The notes under the pieces: generated by a model
The model's input: only the letters and a program-made list of their open reading frames with translations
Database searches by the model: none
Told to the model about the DNA's origin: nothing
Shown: positions 33,408-44,650 of the stretch, piece after piece
How the letters are laid out: every line of letters starts with the position of its first letter
Numbering within the stretch: position 1 is the first letter of the stretch
Assembly: GCA_910574805.1 (NCBI GenBank)
Contig: CAJTCV010000007.1
Span: 1 to 64,000 of the forward strand
Origin: Lachnospiraceae bacterium
GTDB lineage: Bacteria; Bacillota; Clostridia; Lachnospirales; Lachnospiraceae
DNA length: 64,000 nucleotides
Direction: 5' to 3'
Translations under genes and position numbers: made by a program

Positions 33408-34302
33408 AGTATGTGAGATCCGGGCCAGCGCACTTTTGCAGGAGGACTGGACCGGACAGGAGGATTTTCTGCTGTATGGAGTGTCGGATCCGGAAGCTCC
33501 GGAGGATCATACGCTGATCTTTGTAAAAGGCGCCCTGGCAGAGAGCTGTGGTCAGGTCAGAAACAGTATTTTTATTACAAAGGAAGGGCTGGAGCTGTCT
33601 CTGGCCGCATCCAGCATCCAGCTTCAAAGCAGCAGCCCCAAGAACCTGTATGGGGAGCTTCTGGAGAGGATCGTCCGTATGCTCCCGGAGGCGGACCGGC
33701 AGATGGTGAACGGAAGCTGTGTCAGCCGGGATGTGAAGATGGGCCGGGATGTGAAAATCGCACCCTTCTGTGTGATCGGCAGAGACGTGGTGATCGGAGA
33801 CCGGTGTGAGATCGGAGCAGGAACCGTGATCAGAGATCATGTCCGGATTGGAGATGACGTGATCATCAGAGAAGGATGTCTGGTCGGCGTGGAGGATGCG
33901 GATATCTATCGCCTGGAAAACGGGGCCTGCCGGACGCTTCCCCATCTTGCGGGGACGGTTATTGAGGACGGATGCCTCCTGCTGGCGGGCGCAGTGCTGG
34001 CGGCAGGAGATACCAGGACAACGGTTCTCGGCAGAGGGTCCATGATCGGTATGGCAGGGGATGTGGGACATAACTGCAGGATCGGGGAAGGGTCGCTGAT
34101 CAGCGGAAAGGCCAGCATCTCCGGCCACTGTCAGGTGGGCAGCCATACTTACGTCGCGCCCATGTCCGTGACCACCAACCGGATATCCGTGGGAGATCAT
34201 GCATATCTGGGGATTGGCGCCGTAGCCATCAGGGATGTACCGGAAGGAGAGAAACAGTTCGGCAACCCGGCCCGGAAGGTACTGGAGATGAAGAAAAGAT
34301 AA
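33400..34302 (+). CDS. LpxD-like N-acyltransferase (left-handed beta helix)
   Basis: 300 residues. About 105 N-terminal residues of mixed alpha/beta fold are followed by hexapeptide repeats ('KMGRDVKIAPFCVIGRDVVIGDRCEIGAGTVI..HVRIGDDVII'; again 'HNCRIGEGSLISGKASISGHCQVGSHTYV') to the end. WlbB/WbpD acetyltransferases of the 2,3-diamino-uronic acid pathway are only about 190 residues and lack this N-domain. An N-domain plus helix is the LpxD plan, and LpxD takes acyl groups from acyl carrier protein. With a dedicated carrier (37156), ligase and decarboxylase in the same operon, an ACP-dependent N-acylation of the 3-amino sugar is likely. Overlaps the previous gene by 8 bases. Confidence 0.75.
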   Translation: MFKVCEIRASALLQEDWTGQEDFLLYGVSDPEAPEDHTLIFVKGALAESCGQVRNSIFITKEGLELSLAASSIQLQSSSPKNLYGELLERIVRMLPEADRQMVNGSCVSRDVKMGRDVKIAPFCVIGRDVVIGDRCEIGAGTVIRDHVRIGDDVIIREGCLVGVEDADIYRLENGACRTLPHLAGTVIEDGCLLLAGAVLAAGDTRTTVLGRGSMIGMAGDVGHNCRIGEGSLISGKASISGHCQVGSHTYVAPMSVTTNRISVGDHAYLGIGAVAIRDVPEGEKQFGNPARKVLEMKKR

Positions 34303-34313
34303 AGGAGACGTTC

Positions 34314-35837
<1,524 letters not shown>

Positions 35838-35851
35838 AGGAGAAGCAGCCT

Positions 35852-37018
35852 ATGGATGAGAGAAAACTGGAGGAGCTTGCTGTGTCGCTGCCGACACCGG
35901 CCTATGTGTTCGACACAGATATTTTAAGATCCCGGTTTGCATGGACGGCAGATATGCTCCGGCCGGCGAAGCTGTGCTTTGCAGTCAAAGCCAATCCGTT
36001 TCTGGTGGGAGCGGCGGACGAATATGTGGAGCGGTACGAGGTCTGCTCCCCGGGAGAATTTCACATCTGTGTGAAAAACGGGATGAACATGGATAAGGTG
36101 GTGCTGTCAGGCGTCAATAAAGAATACGAGGATGTTCGCTATGCCATGGAGCAGGGCGTGGTTCATTATACCGCAGAGTCCAGACGTCAGTTCGATCTGG
36201 TTCATCAATGTGCAGAAGAGACAGGAAAGACGGTGGAAATCCTGCTTCGGGTGACAAGCGGCAATCAGTTCGGCATGAGCGAGGAGGATGTGACGGACAT
36301 CATCCGGCAGCAGAAAGCGTATCCGCAGCTTCGGGTCATGGGCCTTCAGTATTTTACGGGTACACAGAAAAAAAACATAGATAAGATCGCCAGAGAGGTG
36401 GAATATATTGAAAGCCTGATCCGGCGTCTTCGGAAGGAAGAGGGATTTGAGACCAGAGTCCTGGAATTTGGTCCCGGATTAGGAGTTCCGTATTTTACAA
36501 AAGATGAGAAGGATGAGGATGTAAAGCTTCTGGAAAGCTTCCGGGAACTGTTCCGGGAGAAAAGACCATATGAACTGATCTTTGAGATGGGGCGTTTTCT
36601 GACGGCTTCCTGCGGTTACTATATGACGAGGATTGTGGATCAGAAGAAAAATGATGCGGTCCGCGTGTGCATTGTGGACGGAGGAATTCATCATGTGAGC
36701 TATTATGGACAGAATATGGCCATGAAGACGCCGGTTCTGTCGTATTTTCCTCAGCACCCGGTGGAGGAGGGGAAGGAAGAGGTGTGGACGGTCTACGGCT
36801 CGCTCTGTACGGTATCCGACATTCTTCTGAAGAAGCTTTCGCTTCCGGATGCAAGAATCGGGGATTATCTGGTCTTTCACAGGATCGGAGCCTATTCCGT
36901 GACGGAAGGGATGTATCTGTTTCTGAGCAGAAAGCTGCCGGCGGTATACCTGTATGATGCACAGAAGGGAGCGGTACTCCTGCGGGACAGGCTGGAAACC
37001 TGGACATTGAACGGGTAG
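35852..37018 (+). CDS. Fold type III PLP decarboxylase (BtrK/LysA-like)
   Basis: 388 residues. TIM-barrel PLP domain with Lys46 in 'CFAVKANPF' and a glycine-rich phosphate loop 'FGPGLGVPYF'. The C-terminal beta domain has 'VYGSLCTVSDIL' (Cys-x3-Asp, active site across the dimer) and 'IGAYSVTEG'. Relatives include diaminopimelate/ornithine decarboxylases, BtrK (which decarboxylates glutamyl-ACP in butirosin synthesis) and decarboxylases linked to exosortase-A polysaccharide clusters. Between a ligase and a carrier protein, action on a carrier-bound amino acid is the best guess; lysine synthesis is unlikely here. Confidence 0.85.
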   Translation: MDERKLEELAVSLPTPAYVFDTDILRSRFAWTADMLRPAKLCFAVKANPFLVGAADEYVERYEVCSPGEFHICVKNGMNMDKVVLSGVNKEYEDVRYAMEQGVVHYTAESRRQFDLVHQCAEETGKTVEILLRVTSGNQFGMSEEDVTDIIRQQKAYPQLRVMGLQYFTGTQKKNIDKIAREVEYIESLIRRLRKEEGFETRVLEFGPGLGVPYFTKDEKDEDVKLLESFRELFREKRPYELIFEMGRFLTASCGYYMTRIVDQKKNDAVRVCIVDGGIHHVSYYGQNMAMKTPVLSYFPQHPVEEGKEEVWTVYGSLCTVSDILLKKLSLPDARIGDYLVFHRIGAYSVTEGMYLFLSRKLPAVYLYDAQKGAVLLRDRLETWTLNG

Positions 37019-37155
37019 TGTCAAATCGTTTATGAAAAACAGCATCTGCTCGACGGCAGCTCCGGAAAGATTTTACGGAATGAAGTGAGGAAAAATTCTT
37101 CCAGACGCCGGGGCCAGGTGAGGGCAGATGCAGAACTTACATGGAGGAAAGAATA

Positions 37156-37386
37156 ATGGAAGAATTAATGGAATTATTGTCCGCTATAAAGCCGGAGATT
37201 GATTTTGAGACAGAAAAAGAGCTGATCGATGACGGACTTCTGGAATCCTTTGATGTGATCACGCTGATTGCGGAGATTGAAGACCAGTTCGGGATCGAGG
37301 TGCCTGCCGAAGAGATCGTGCCGGAGAACTTTAACTCGGCCGGTGGAATATGGGCGCTTTTGGAGAGACTCAAAGGAGAGGAATAA
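37156..37386 (+). CDS. Dedicated acyl/peptidyl carrier protein
   Basis: 76-residue acidic four-helix carrier. Ser31 in 'IDDGLLESFDVITLIAEIE' takes the 4'-phosphopantetheine arm; this DG-LLES-FD motif is typical of DltC-like and specialised carriers rather than fatty-acid AcpP (DSLD). GGAGGAAAG at 37143-37151 fixes the start at 37156 rather than 37141. A 137-base gap after the decarboxylase holds an inverted repeat (GCATCTGC near 37042, GCAGATGC near 37125). One base separates its stop from the next gene. Confidence 0.88.
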   Translation: MEELMELLSAIKPEIDFETEKELIDDGLLESFDVITLIAEIEDQFGIEVPAEEIVPENFNSAGGIWALLERLKGEE

Positions 37387-37387
37387 G

Positions 37388-38524
37388 ATGCAGTTTCGCG
37401 ATCTGAGAAAACAGTATCAGGTATTAAAAACAGAAATGGATCAGGCCATGGTGGAGGTCCTTGAGAGCGCAGGCTATATCAGCGGCCGCCAGGTCACGGA
37501 GCTGGAGGAAGCGCTGGCCCGGTATGTGGGAGTAAAGCACTGCATCACCTGCGCTAACGGGACGGATGCACTGACCCTGGCGCTGATGTCCTGGGGAATC
37601 GGAGAGGGAGATGCGGTGTTCGTACCGGATTTTACCTTTTTTTCCTCTGCGGAAACCGTGGCTTACGAAGGGGCGGTTCCGGTATTTACGGATATACTGG
37701 AGGATACTTTTAATATGGACCCGGACAGTCTGGAGCGGGCGGTCCGGGCGGTGCTGGCAGAAGGAAAGCTGACGCCGAAGGCAGTCGTGACGGTGGACCT
37801 GTTCGGACTCCCGGCGGATCATGACAGGATCCGTCAGATCGCGGACCGTTACGGCCTGTATATTCTGGAAGATGCGGCGCAGGGGTTCGGCGGCACCTGC
37901 CAGGGGAGACGAGCCGGCAGCTTCGGGGATATTGCCACGACCTCCTTTTTTCCGGCAAAGCCGCTGGGGTGCTACGGAGACGGCGGCGCCGTCTTTACAG
38001 ATTCCGACGACTGGGCGGCGCTTATTCGTTCTCTCCGGATTCACGGAAAGGGCAGTGATAAGTACGACAATGTGCGCATCGGCATGAACTCCCGCCTGGA
38101 TACGCTTCAGGCAGCGGTACTTCTGGTAAAGCTGAAAGCTTTTCAGAAAGAGCTGGCGGACACGGATGCAATGGCGGAAAAATATGCGGAGGGTCTTAAG
38201 GACTGTGTGAAGGTACCGGTCATACCGGAGGGCTGTGGTTCCGGCTGGGCGCAGTACAGCATCCTTCTGAGGAATGGGGAAGAAAGAGATCGGGTGCAGG
38301 CGTATCTGAAAGCGAACGATGTACCGTCCATGATCTATTATCAGCGGGGGATGCATCAGCAGACGGCTTTTGCCGGATACTGCCTGTATGGAGAGACATT
38401 TCCCGTGACAGAAGAGGTATGCAGCAGAGTGCTTTCGCTTCCGCTGTCGCCTTACCTGACAGCAGAGGATCAGGGGAAGGTCATCCGACTGATTCGTGAA
38501 GCGGTAACGGGAAGTGGAGTGTGA
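37388..38524 (+). CDS. WlbC/WbpE-type 3-aminotransferase
   Basis: 378-residue DegT-family PLP enzyme. Lys191 in 'FFPAKPLGCYGDGGA' binds PLP. 'MQFRDLRKQYQVLKTEMDQAM', 'SGRQVTELEEALARYVGVKHCITCANGTDAL' and 'DAAQGFGGTCQGRRAGSFGDIATTSFFPAKPLG' are very close to WbpE/WlbC, which aminate UDP-3-keto-GlcNAcA to UDP-GlcNAc(3NH2)A. The true start is ATG 37388 after the carrier stop; the longer frame from 37268 overlaps the carrier gene. Its position inside the ligase/decarboxylase/carrier group ties the aminoacyl pathway to this amino sugar. Confidence 0.92.
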   Translation: MQFRDLRKQYQVLKTEMDQAMVEVLESAGYISGRQVTELEEALARYVGVKHCITCANGTDALTLALMSWGIGEGDAVFVPDFTFFSSAETVAYEGAVPVFTDILEDTFNMDPDSLERAVRAVLAEGKLTPKAVVTVDLFGLPADHDRIRQIADRYGLYILEDAAQGFGGTCQGRRAGSFGDIATTSFFPAKPLGCYGDGGAVFTDSDDWAALIRSLRIHGKGSDKYDNVRIGMNSRLDTLQAAVLLVKLKAFQKELADTDAMAEKYAEGLKDCVKVPVIPEGCGSGWAQYSILLRNGEERDRVQAYLKANDVPSMIYYQRGMHQQTAFAGYCLYGETFPVTEEVCSRVLSLPLSPYLTAEDQGKVIRLIREAVTGSGV

Positions 38525-38528
38525 GCCT

Positions 38529-39617
38529 ATGAAAATATGTCTGATTTCTTATGATTATTATCTGTATGACGGAAGGCTGCGGGAGCTGATCAAGGTGGCG
38601 AAGGAGCTGGGAGAAGTCATATATATCACCCGTGCATCGGACGGAGAGAAACCCCGGGAGGCTTCGCACATTCTGTATCAGGACCGCGGATACAGCAGCT
38701 TTATCCTGTTTGTATGCAGACAGGTACGGCGTGCAGGCAGGCAGGATCTGATTTTTATTGACAACCGGAAGGGGATCATTCCGGGCTACATCGCCAGAAA
38801 GCTGACCGGGGCCAGATATGTGGTGCAGGACTGCAGAGAGCTGTATGATCTGAGAAGTGCTGCCGGACTTCCGGGGAAGCTTGGCTGTGTGGTGGAGAAG
38901 ATCTTTACGAAGCATTCGGATGTGATCATTGCAGCCAACGCATTCAGAGCCAGGCTGATGGTAAAGATGTTCGGCCTGAAAGAAGAACCGTTGCATTATG
39001 AGAATATCCGCCGACTGGAATATACCTCTGAAGAGAAGAAGAAGCAGGTGGAAAGGGAATGCAGGGGGTTTTTTGAAGAGAAGAAATTCCGGATCATCTC
39101 TACAGCGGGATGCGATATGTCCCGTACTACGGGGAAAATGCTGGAGGCCATGAAGGGACTGGGAGACGGTTTTGAGCTTCTGCTCATGGGAGAGAGCGAT
39201 GGGGAGGACGAGCTGATTGTCCGGGAGACGATCCGGCGCATGGGCCTGACCAATGTCAAGATCTTCCCCAGAATGGATCAGGATCATCTGAAATATTTTA
39301 TCGAAAACAGTCAGGCAGGGATGGTGACATACCATCAGAGAGATCTGAATAATAAATACTGCGCCAGCGGCAAAATCTATGAATTTCTGTTTGAAGAGAA
39401 GCCGGTGGTGACCTCCACGAATCCACCGCTTAAGGAATTTTGCAGAAAATACGGGGTGGGACAGGCGTCGGAGGATTATGAAAAGGCGATCCGTGTGCTG
39501 GCGGAGCATTATACGCAGCAGCAGGATGCGGTCCGGAGGTTCCTTACCCGGGTGCATGTGGAGAAAAACAACAGAAAGCTGGCGGAGGAGATTCTGGTGC
39601 GGCTTGGGGAGAATTAG
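38529..39617 (+). CDS. Glycosyltransferase, GT4-like
   Basis: 362 residues, GT-B type. N-terminal 'KICLISYDYYLYDGRLRELIKVAKELGEVIYITRA', a mid-region 'YVVQDCRELYDL' and a donor domain with 'GFELLLMGESDGEDELIV', 'YCASGKIYEFLFEEKPVVTSTNPPLKEF', the usual glycan-transferase form. ATG 38529 behind GGAG is chosen over the GTG at 38514. It probably transfers the diamino-uronic acid made by the preceding genes. Substrate unproven. Confidence 0.8.
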   Translation: MKICLISYDYYLYDGRLRELIKVAKELGEVIYITRASDGEKPREASHILYQDRGYSSFILFVCRQVRRAGRQDLIFIDNRKGIIPGYIARKLTGARYVVQDCRELYDLRSAAGLPGKLGCVVEKIFTKHSDVIIAANAFRARLMVKMFGLKEEPLHYENIRRLEYTSEEKKKQVERECRGFFEEKKFRIISTAGCDMSRTTGKMLEAMKGLGDGFELLLMGESDGEDELIVRETIRRMGLTNVKIFPRMDQDHLKYFIENSQAGMVTYHQRDLNNKYCASGKIYEFLFEEKPVVTSTNPPLKEFCRKYGVGQASEDYEKAIRVLAEHYTQQQDAVRRFLTRVHVEKNNRKLAEEILVRLGEN

Positions 39618-39623
39618 AATACG

Positions 39624-40721
39624 ATGAAGAAGATCATGCTTGTATTTGGGACGAGGCCCGAGGCCATCAAGATGTGCCCGCTGGTCAATGAGCTGAAAAG
39701 CAGAAAAGGATTAAAGACCATCGTCTGTGTGACCGGACAGCACCGGCAGATGCTGGATCAGGTGCTGGAAGCGTTCTCGGTTGCGCCGGATTTTGATCTG
39801 TCCATTATGAAAGAACGGCAGACGTTATTTGACGTGACGACGAATATTTTGAATCGTATCAGGGAAGTGCTGGAAAAGGTAAAGCCGGATGTTGTACTGG
39901 TTCATGGAGATACTTCCACGACCTTTGTGACAGCTCTGGCATGCTTTTATCTGCAGATTCCGGTGGGGCATGTGGAGGCGGGGCTCCGCACCTATAATAT
40001 CTATTCGCCCTATCCGGAGGAGTTCAACCGGCAGGCGGTCAGTATTGTGTCTTCTTATAATTTTGCGCCCACAGAGCGGTCAAAACAGAATCTTCTGAGA
40101 GAAGGCAGAGCGGAGGAGACGATCTATGTGACCGGCAATACGGCGATTGATGCGCTGAAGACGACGGTCAGGGAGGATTATACTCATCCAGAGCTTGTCT
40201 GGGCCGGGGACAGCCGTCTGATTCTGATCACGGCGCACAGGCGGGAGAACCTGGGGGAACCTATGAAACATATGTTCCGTGCCATTCGGAGGGTGTGCGA
40301 TGAACATCCGGATATCAAGGCCATCTATCCGATCCATATGAATCCGGTGGTGAGGGAGACCGCTGACCGGATTCTGGGCGGTGATGAGAGGATCCGCATC
40401 ATTGAGCCGCTGGATGTGCTGGACTTCCACAATTTTCTGGCAAGAAGTTATCTGATCCTCACAGACAGCGGCGGGATTCAGGAGGAAGCGCCGTCCCTTG
40501 GAAAGCCGGTGCTGGTTATGCGGGATACGACAGAGCGCCCGGAGGGGATCGATGCCGGGACACTGAAGCTGGTGGGCACGGATGAGGAAGTGATCTATCA
40601 TAATTTCCGGCTCCTTCTGGAAGATCAGGAAGTGTATGACCGGATGAGCCGGGCGAGCAATCCTTATGGAGACGGGTATGCCTGCAGGCGGATCGCGGAT
40701 ATATTGGAAGGGAAGTTATGA
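39624..40721 (+). CDS. wecB: UDP-GlcNAc 2-epimerase (WecB/MnaA/WbpI type)
   Basis: 365-residue non-hydrolysing epimerase, GT-B fold. 'VFGTRPEAIKMCPLV', 'VHGDTSTTFVTALACFYLQIPVGHVEAGLRT', 'PEEFNRQ', 'TAHRRENLGEPM' and 'TDSGGIQEEAPSLGKPVLVMRDTTERPEG' are all signature segments with the catalytic Asp/Glu/His residues. It makes UDP-ManNAc, which the WecC-like enzyme at 57329 would oxidise to UDP-ManNAcA. In Pseudomonas the homologue WbpI epimerises the diacetamido uronic acid, so it could serve that branch instead. The gene symbol is by family and context. Confidence 0.93.
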   Translation: MKKIMLVFGTRPEAIKMCPLVNELKSRKGLKTIVCVTGQHRQMLDQVLEAFSVAPDFDLSIMKERQTLFDVTTNILNRIREVLEKVKPDVVLVHGDTSTTFVTALACFYLQIPVGHVEAGLRTYNIYSPYPEEFNRQAVSIVSSYNFAPTERSKQNLLREGRAEETIYVTGNTAIDALKTTVREDYTHPELVWAGDSRLILITAHRRENLGEPMKHMFRAIRRVCDEHPDIKAIYPIHMNPVVRETADRILGGDERIRIIEPLDVLDFHNFLARSYLILTDSGGIQEEAPSLGKPVLVMRDTTERPEGIDAGTLKLVGTDEEVIYHNFRLLLEDQEVYDRMSRASNPYGDGYACRRIADILEGKL

Positions 40722-41914
40722 GTCTGTACTTTTTACTTTTTTTGCTGCTGGCAGTCGGAGCATTGGCAGAATGGTTCCTGCCTCATTATGAAAAACAAAT
40801 ATATGTTGTCTGTCTGGCGGCTATGACAGCATGTGTATGTCTTCGCTATGGCCAGGGAGTGGATTATATTACGTATCATGCATTATATGAGACAATTCCT
40901 CCGGTCATTGATCTTTCCAAGGGTTACATCTGCGGTTTTTATCCGGAGATTGGCTGGCGGCTGCTATGTGCGCTGTTTAAAGTATTGCGAGTGCCGTTCT
41001 GGGTTTTTTCGATGTTTTTGGGAGGCGCTGAGATGGCGCTGCTCCATAGATTTCTTAAAAAATATGTGCCTGCAAAAACAGCAGGGCTTTTTCTGATGTA
41101 CCCGGTTCTGTTTCTTTCCTATCTGTTATCGGGGATGCGGCAGGGGCTGGCAATGTGCATTTTTTTGGGACTCCTGCTTCCGCTGTATATGGAAAAAAAA
41201 TGGGGGGCGTATGTAGTTGGTGTACTGCTTGCCGCTTCTTTTCACCGGGTAGGATATGCATGGCTGATTCTGCCAGTCATATATTATCTGCCTGTATGGT
41301 TCATGGCGGCAGCAGTTGGCGGCGCATTTCTGGGAGGCTGCCTTTTGCAGATCAGTGTTTTTCAGGAAATGCTGCTTGCACGCTTTCCATCGTATCATCT
41401 TCGGCAGTTCCTGCAGGGCGGAGAGTTAAGCCTGTTTGCGGTTGGAGAACGTGTGATCAGTATGGGGATACTTCTGATACTGTATGGCTGGGTTGCAAAA
41501 AGAGACGGAGATGTATCCGGGACAGAAAAGCTGCTGCTGAAAGCATATTTGTGTGGTACTTGTTTTTATATGCTGATGTATGGGAGCTCTTATTACGCAA
41601 GCCGGTATTGTGTGATTTTCAAGGTTCTGGAGTGTGCAGTGCTGACATGTTTGTTTGTTGACCGAGACAAAATTGTAAAAGCATCTGCTGCTTTCTTTTT
41701 CTGCCTGACATTGCTTTTGAGTATAAAAAATCTAAATGCGGTTATACAGCAGACTTACTATTATGATCCGGATATAATAAAGATATGGAACATACCATAT
41801 GTATCTGTTTTTCAGAAGGATGCAATTCTGCAGTATTATCCTTATGAGGAACGGCTTAAGGAGATATATGACAATAACATTGAAGATCAGCAGTTGTGGG
41901 TGATTGAAGGATGA
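40718..41914 (+). CDS. EpsG-family polymerase-like membrane protein
   Basis: 398 residues with about ten hydrophobic helices. 'CLRYGQGVDYITYHALYE' near residue 45 is the R-x-G-x-D-Y-x-x-Y motif of EpsG proteins, thought to act as Wzy-type polymerases. 'LSGMRQGLAMCIFLGLL' is another family segment. It overlaps wecB by 4 bases and the next gene by 4 bases. AT-rich compared with wecB, marking the start of a variable island. It is a second polymerase candidate besides the gene at 13924. Confidence 0.8.
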   Translation: MSLYFLLFLLLAVGALAEWFLPHYEKQIYVVCLAAMTACVCLRYGQGVDYITYHALYETIPPVIDLSKGYICGFYPEIGWRLLCALFKVLRVPFWVFSMFLGGAEMALLHRFLKKYVPAKTAGLFLMYPVLFLSYLLSGMRQGLAMCIFLGLLLPLYMEKKWGAYVVGVLLAASFHRVGYAWLILPVIYYLPVWFMAAAVGGAFLGGCLLQISVFQEMLLARFPSYHLRQFLQGGELSLFAVGERVISMGILLILYGWVAKRDGDVSGTEKLLLKAYLCGTCFYMLMYGSSYYASRYCVIFKVLECAVLTCLFVDRDKIVKASAAFFFCLTLLLSIKNLNAVIQQTYYYDPDIIKIWNIPYVSVFQKDAILQYYPYEERLKEIYDNNIEDQQLWVIEG

Positions 41915-43584
41915 AGAAAAAAAGGATAATGTGTTCAGGAATGCTGACAGTTGTCTGTGGGTTCTTTGGCATGTTTCAGATTTTATACTTAAATGTAGAT
42001 AATTATTTACTTTCCCTGGTAATAAACAGGTTATTTGACAATGATAATTATTGCATGTTTGTAAATCCGGTTATTTGCTGGGTTGGGGGAGTATTTCGGA
42101 CAATATTTCCCGATGCTGATGGATTTTTGATATTGACCAGATTACTTTTGCTGGCGGGTATATGGTGTACAGCATTTCTGATGACAAATATTTTTCAGAG
42201 TTATGGCGGGCTGCTCTGTGGATATTTAATCATATTTTTACTGGTAGTGAATTCCAGCTTGTTTTTTGACTATTTCACAATCTGGGCGGCTTTTTTTTTC
42301 AATGTTGGCATGCTTTTACTGCTGTTCCAGATGCGGTGTGAAGAAAGCAGAAGTCAGATAATTTTGGGAACCATATTTATTTCATGTGGTTTTATGTGGC
42401 GGATAGAATCTGCACTTTTATTAATGCCTTTTCTATTGCTGGATTTATTTGTCTGTATTGTTTTTTTGCCAGAGGATCGGAATAATCGTTTCAGGATGAT
42501 AAAAAGGACATGCAGGATTTTTCTGCCTTCTGTTATTTGTGTCAGCATGTTATGTGTTCTTGATTTTGGATATAAACATTCAGAAAAATACGCAGAGGCA
42601 GTAGAATATAATAACGCATTAAGTACAATGCTGGATTTCCCCACAGAAGATTATGAGAATGTAAAAAAAATGCTGCCAGGTGTAAGTGAAAATGATTATG
42701 AAAGTCTCAAGACCGGATTATATGCGGATACAGAGCTTCTAAGCCTGTCTTATGTTTTGGATATAGCTGATATGGGAGCAGAAGAAAGGCACATACCAGA
42801 GTGGCAGGAGATTATAAAAACAAATAAAATAATAGCAGATCTTGTGCTTTCTTCTCCTAAAACAATGTTCTATTATCTGGTTCTTGCAATACTTTTTTTA
42901 TTGATTCTCGTGTCTGAACATAAATGGTATTATAAGCTTGAAGCAGCAGTAGCGTTTTTGGGAGCTTATATGATTCTTTTTTATTTTGCATTTATTGGAA
43001 GACTTCCTCTCAGAGTGTTTAATTCTGTAACCTATGGAATTTATGGAATTATACTGCTTCTTTTTTGGAGTATCTGGTGGAAAAAGGAGTTGCATTGGAC
43101 ATCCTGGATAAGGCGAGGACTTTTAGTGATGATTTTCCTGGTGCTTTGTGTTGATACTGTGACATACTCCTTTGTTTCACCTCAGACCATTTTGGGAGTA
43201 TCAAGAAATGCTGACGAAAACAGATGGGAAGATACTTATCAGGATGGAGAAATATATGTATGGGAAAGGATTGCTTATATTTTTTACCCAATGGAAAATT
43301 TTCGGGCACAGGGAAAGTTGATGACGGAAAAATTTATGGAACACAATATTTGTGCCGGGCTGTGGATTTATCATCAGGTCTATTTTCAGAATTATCTGAA
43401 TAGACTGGGGATTCCGAATCCTGCCAGAGCTCTCCTGGAGCGGGAAAATACGTATTATGTGGCGGAAAATGAAGAAACGATGCTTGTTTTTCTGCAGGAG
43501 CACTATGATGAAGAAACGATTGCCAGTCAGGTGGGAGAGATTGAGGGAATTCCAATCTGGAAATTTGAGACAGACGGACAGTAA
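41911..43584 (+). CDS. Multi-pass membrane protein, GT-C-like, unknown
   Basis: 557 residues with about ten hydrophobic segments, an early 'FDNDNYCMFVNPVICWV' loop after the first helix and a large polar C-terminal part. Acidic residues in the first extracytoplasmic loop are typical of GT-C transferases that use lipid-linked sugars. Gene 49630 has a similar layout (an early loop with 'VDDRSMMEIV', a central 'EY..NRTMVYDYPDY' vs. 'EYNNALSTMLDFPTEDY' segment and a soluble tail), so the two look like distant paralogues. Strongly AT-rich. Exact role unknown. Confidence 0.6.
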   Translation: MKKKRIMCSGMLTVVCGFFGMFQILYLNVDNYLLSLVINRLFDNDNYCMFVNPVICWVGGVFRTIFPDADGFLILTRLLLLAGIWCTAFLMTNIFQSYGGLLCGYLIIFLLVVNSSLFFDYFTIWAAFFFNVGMLLLLFQMRCEESRSQIILGTIFISCGFMWRIESALLLMPFLLLDLFVCIVFLPEDRNNRFRMIKRTCRIFLPSVICVSMLCVLDFGYKHSEKYAEAVEYNNALSTMLDFPTEDYENVKKMLPGVSENDYESLKTGLYADTELLSLSYVLDIADMGAEERHIPEWQEIIKTNKIIADLVLSSPKTMFYYLVLAILFLLILVSEHKWYYKLEAAVAFLGAYMILFYFAFIGRLPLRVFNSVTYGIYGIILLLFWSIWWKKELHWTSWIRRGLLVMIFLVLCVDTVTYSFVSPQTILGVSRNADENRWEDTYQDGEIYVWERIAYIFYPMENFRAQGKLMTEKFMEHNICAGLWIYHQVYFQNYLNRLGIPNPARALLERENTYYVAENEETMLVFLQEHYDEETIASQVGEIEGIPIWKFETDGQ

Positions 43585-43602
43585 ATGCGGAGAGAGTGAA
43601 GG

Positions 43603-44637
43603 ATGCGTTTGGAGATTTTATTAACCTTTTTATTGTTTTATGTGGGTGCATTCTTTTCAGGAATAATGCTGTGTAAAATATTGCATTTGAAAAAAGGAGA
43701 GCCGGTTTGTGCGATCATTTCAGGCGTGGTCGTGTGGTGGGCAGTGATGGAATTGCTTCTGGTGCCTATGACTATGTTTTTACAGAGTTTTCGTTGTTTT
43801 ACAATTATTTACAGTGCGATTATTTTAGGAATGGTGCTGACCGGCATCTGTTTTTACAGAGAATATTTTGTGAGTGATATAAAAAACCTGAAAAGCAGTA
43901 TCAGGGCTTATATAACACCAGGACATATAACAGCACTAATCCTGATGCTCTGGCAGTTGTATTTTATCCACCATCATATGTATCTGGAATGGGATGACAC
44001 ATATTATGTAAATATTGCCAATGAAGCAGTTGTATCAGATAAGATTTACTGGGTTTATCCGGAGACCGGGACAATGGCAGATTTTGACAAACGTTATGTC
44101 CTGTCGTTATGGCCGATATTTTATGCATGGCTGTCTAAACTAATTGGCGTATCTCCAACGATTATGGCTCATACCATTTTTCCATGGCTGATGATTCCAT
44201 TGGCATATATGGTATATTTTATGATCAGCAAAGAATGGTTTTCCGATGACAGACAGATGCAGGGAATGTTTCTGACATTTGCAGTGCTGTTGCATATGTT
44301 CATGAGTGGTACACATACATCCGGAATTACATTCTTGAGTATTACGCCATGGGTTGGGAAAGGAGTCCTGGCAGCGATACTGATTCCTGAACTTTTTTAT
44401 GTTTTTTTGCGATGTGCGAATCGGGATGAGACAGGTAACTGGGTTCTATTGGGGATCAGCTGTCTTGGAAGCTGTCTTTTATCATCTATGGGAATTATGC
44501 TTATTCCGATTTTGACAGGATTGATGAGTCTGCTGACAGCATTTCAAAAAAGAGACTTTAGATATCTGTACAAAGGAATCGCTGCATGTGTGCCGTGTGT
44601 TTTGCTGGGTATCTACTATATTTATTTGACACATTAA
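43603..44637 (+). CDS. DUF6077-like membrane protein, N-terminal part
   Basis: 344 residues with eight to nine membrane helices. 'HHHMYLEWDDTYYVNIANEAV' after the fourth helix is a GT-C-like acidic loop. The frame stops at TAA 44635-44637. Removing one T from the CATTAAG just before gives 'IYLTH-KKGSSMQGFIEIA', which continues directly into the following frame. This suggests that one gene of about 610 residues has been split by a single-base insertion. DUF6077 members have this length and combine membrane helices with a soluble C-terminal tail. Confidence 0.6.
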   Translation: MRLEILLTFLLFYVGAFFSGIMLCKILHLKKGEPVCAIISGVVVWWAVMELLLVPMTMFLQSFRCFTIIYSAIILGMVLTGICFYREYFVSDIKNLKSSIRAYITPGHITALILMLWQLYFIHHHMYLEWDDTYYVNIANEAVVSDKIYWVYPETGTMADFDKRYVLSLWPIFYAWLSKLIGVSPTIMAHTIFPWLMIPLAYMVYFMISKEWFSDDRQMQGMFLTFAVLLHMFMSGTHTSGITFLSITPWVGKGVLAAILIPELFYVFLRCANRDETGNWVLLGISCLGSCLLSSMGIMLIPILTGLMSLLTAFQKRDFRYLYKGIAACVPCVLLGIYYIYLTH

Positions 44638-44650
44638 GAAAGGGAGCAGC

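Noticed and set aside
37019-37155. Extra small gene between the decarboxylase and carrier genes
   Set aside because: No open frame with a start site; only an inverted repeat GCATCTGC/GCAGATGC and the carrier ribosome binding site are visible.
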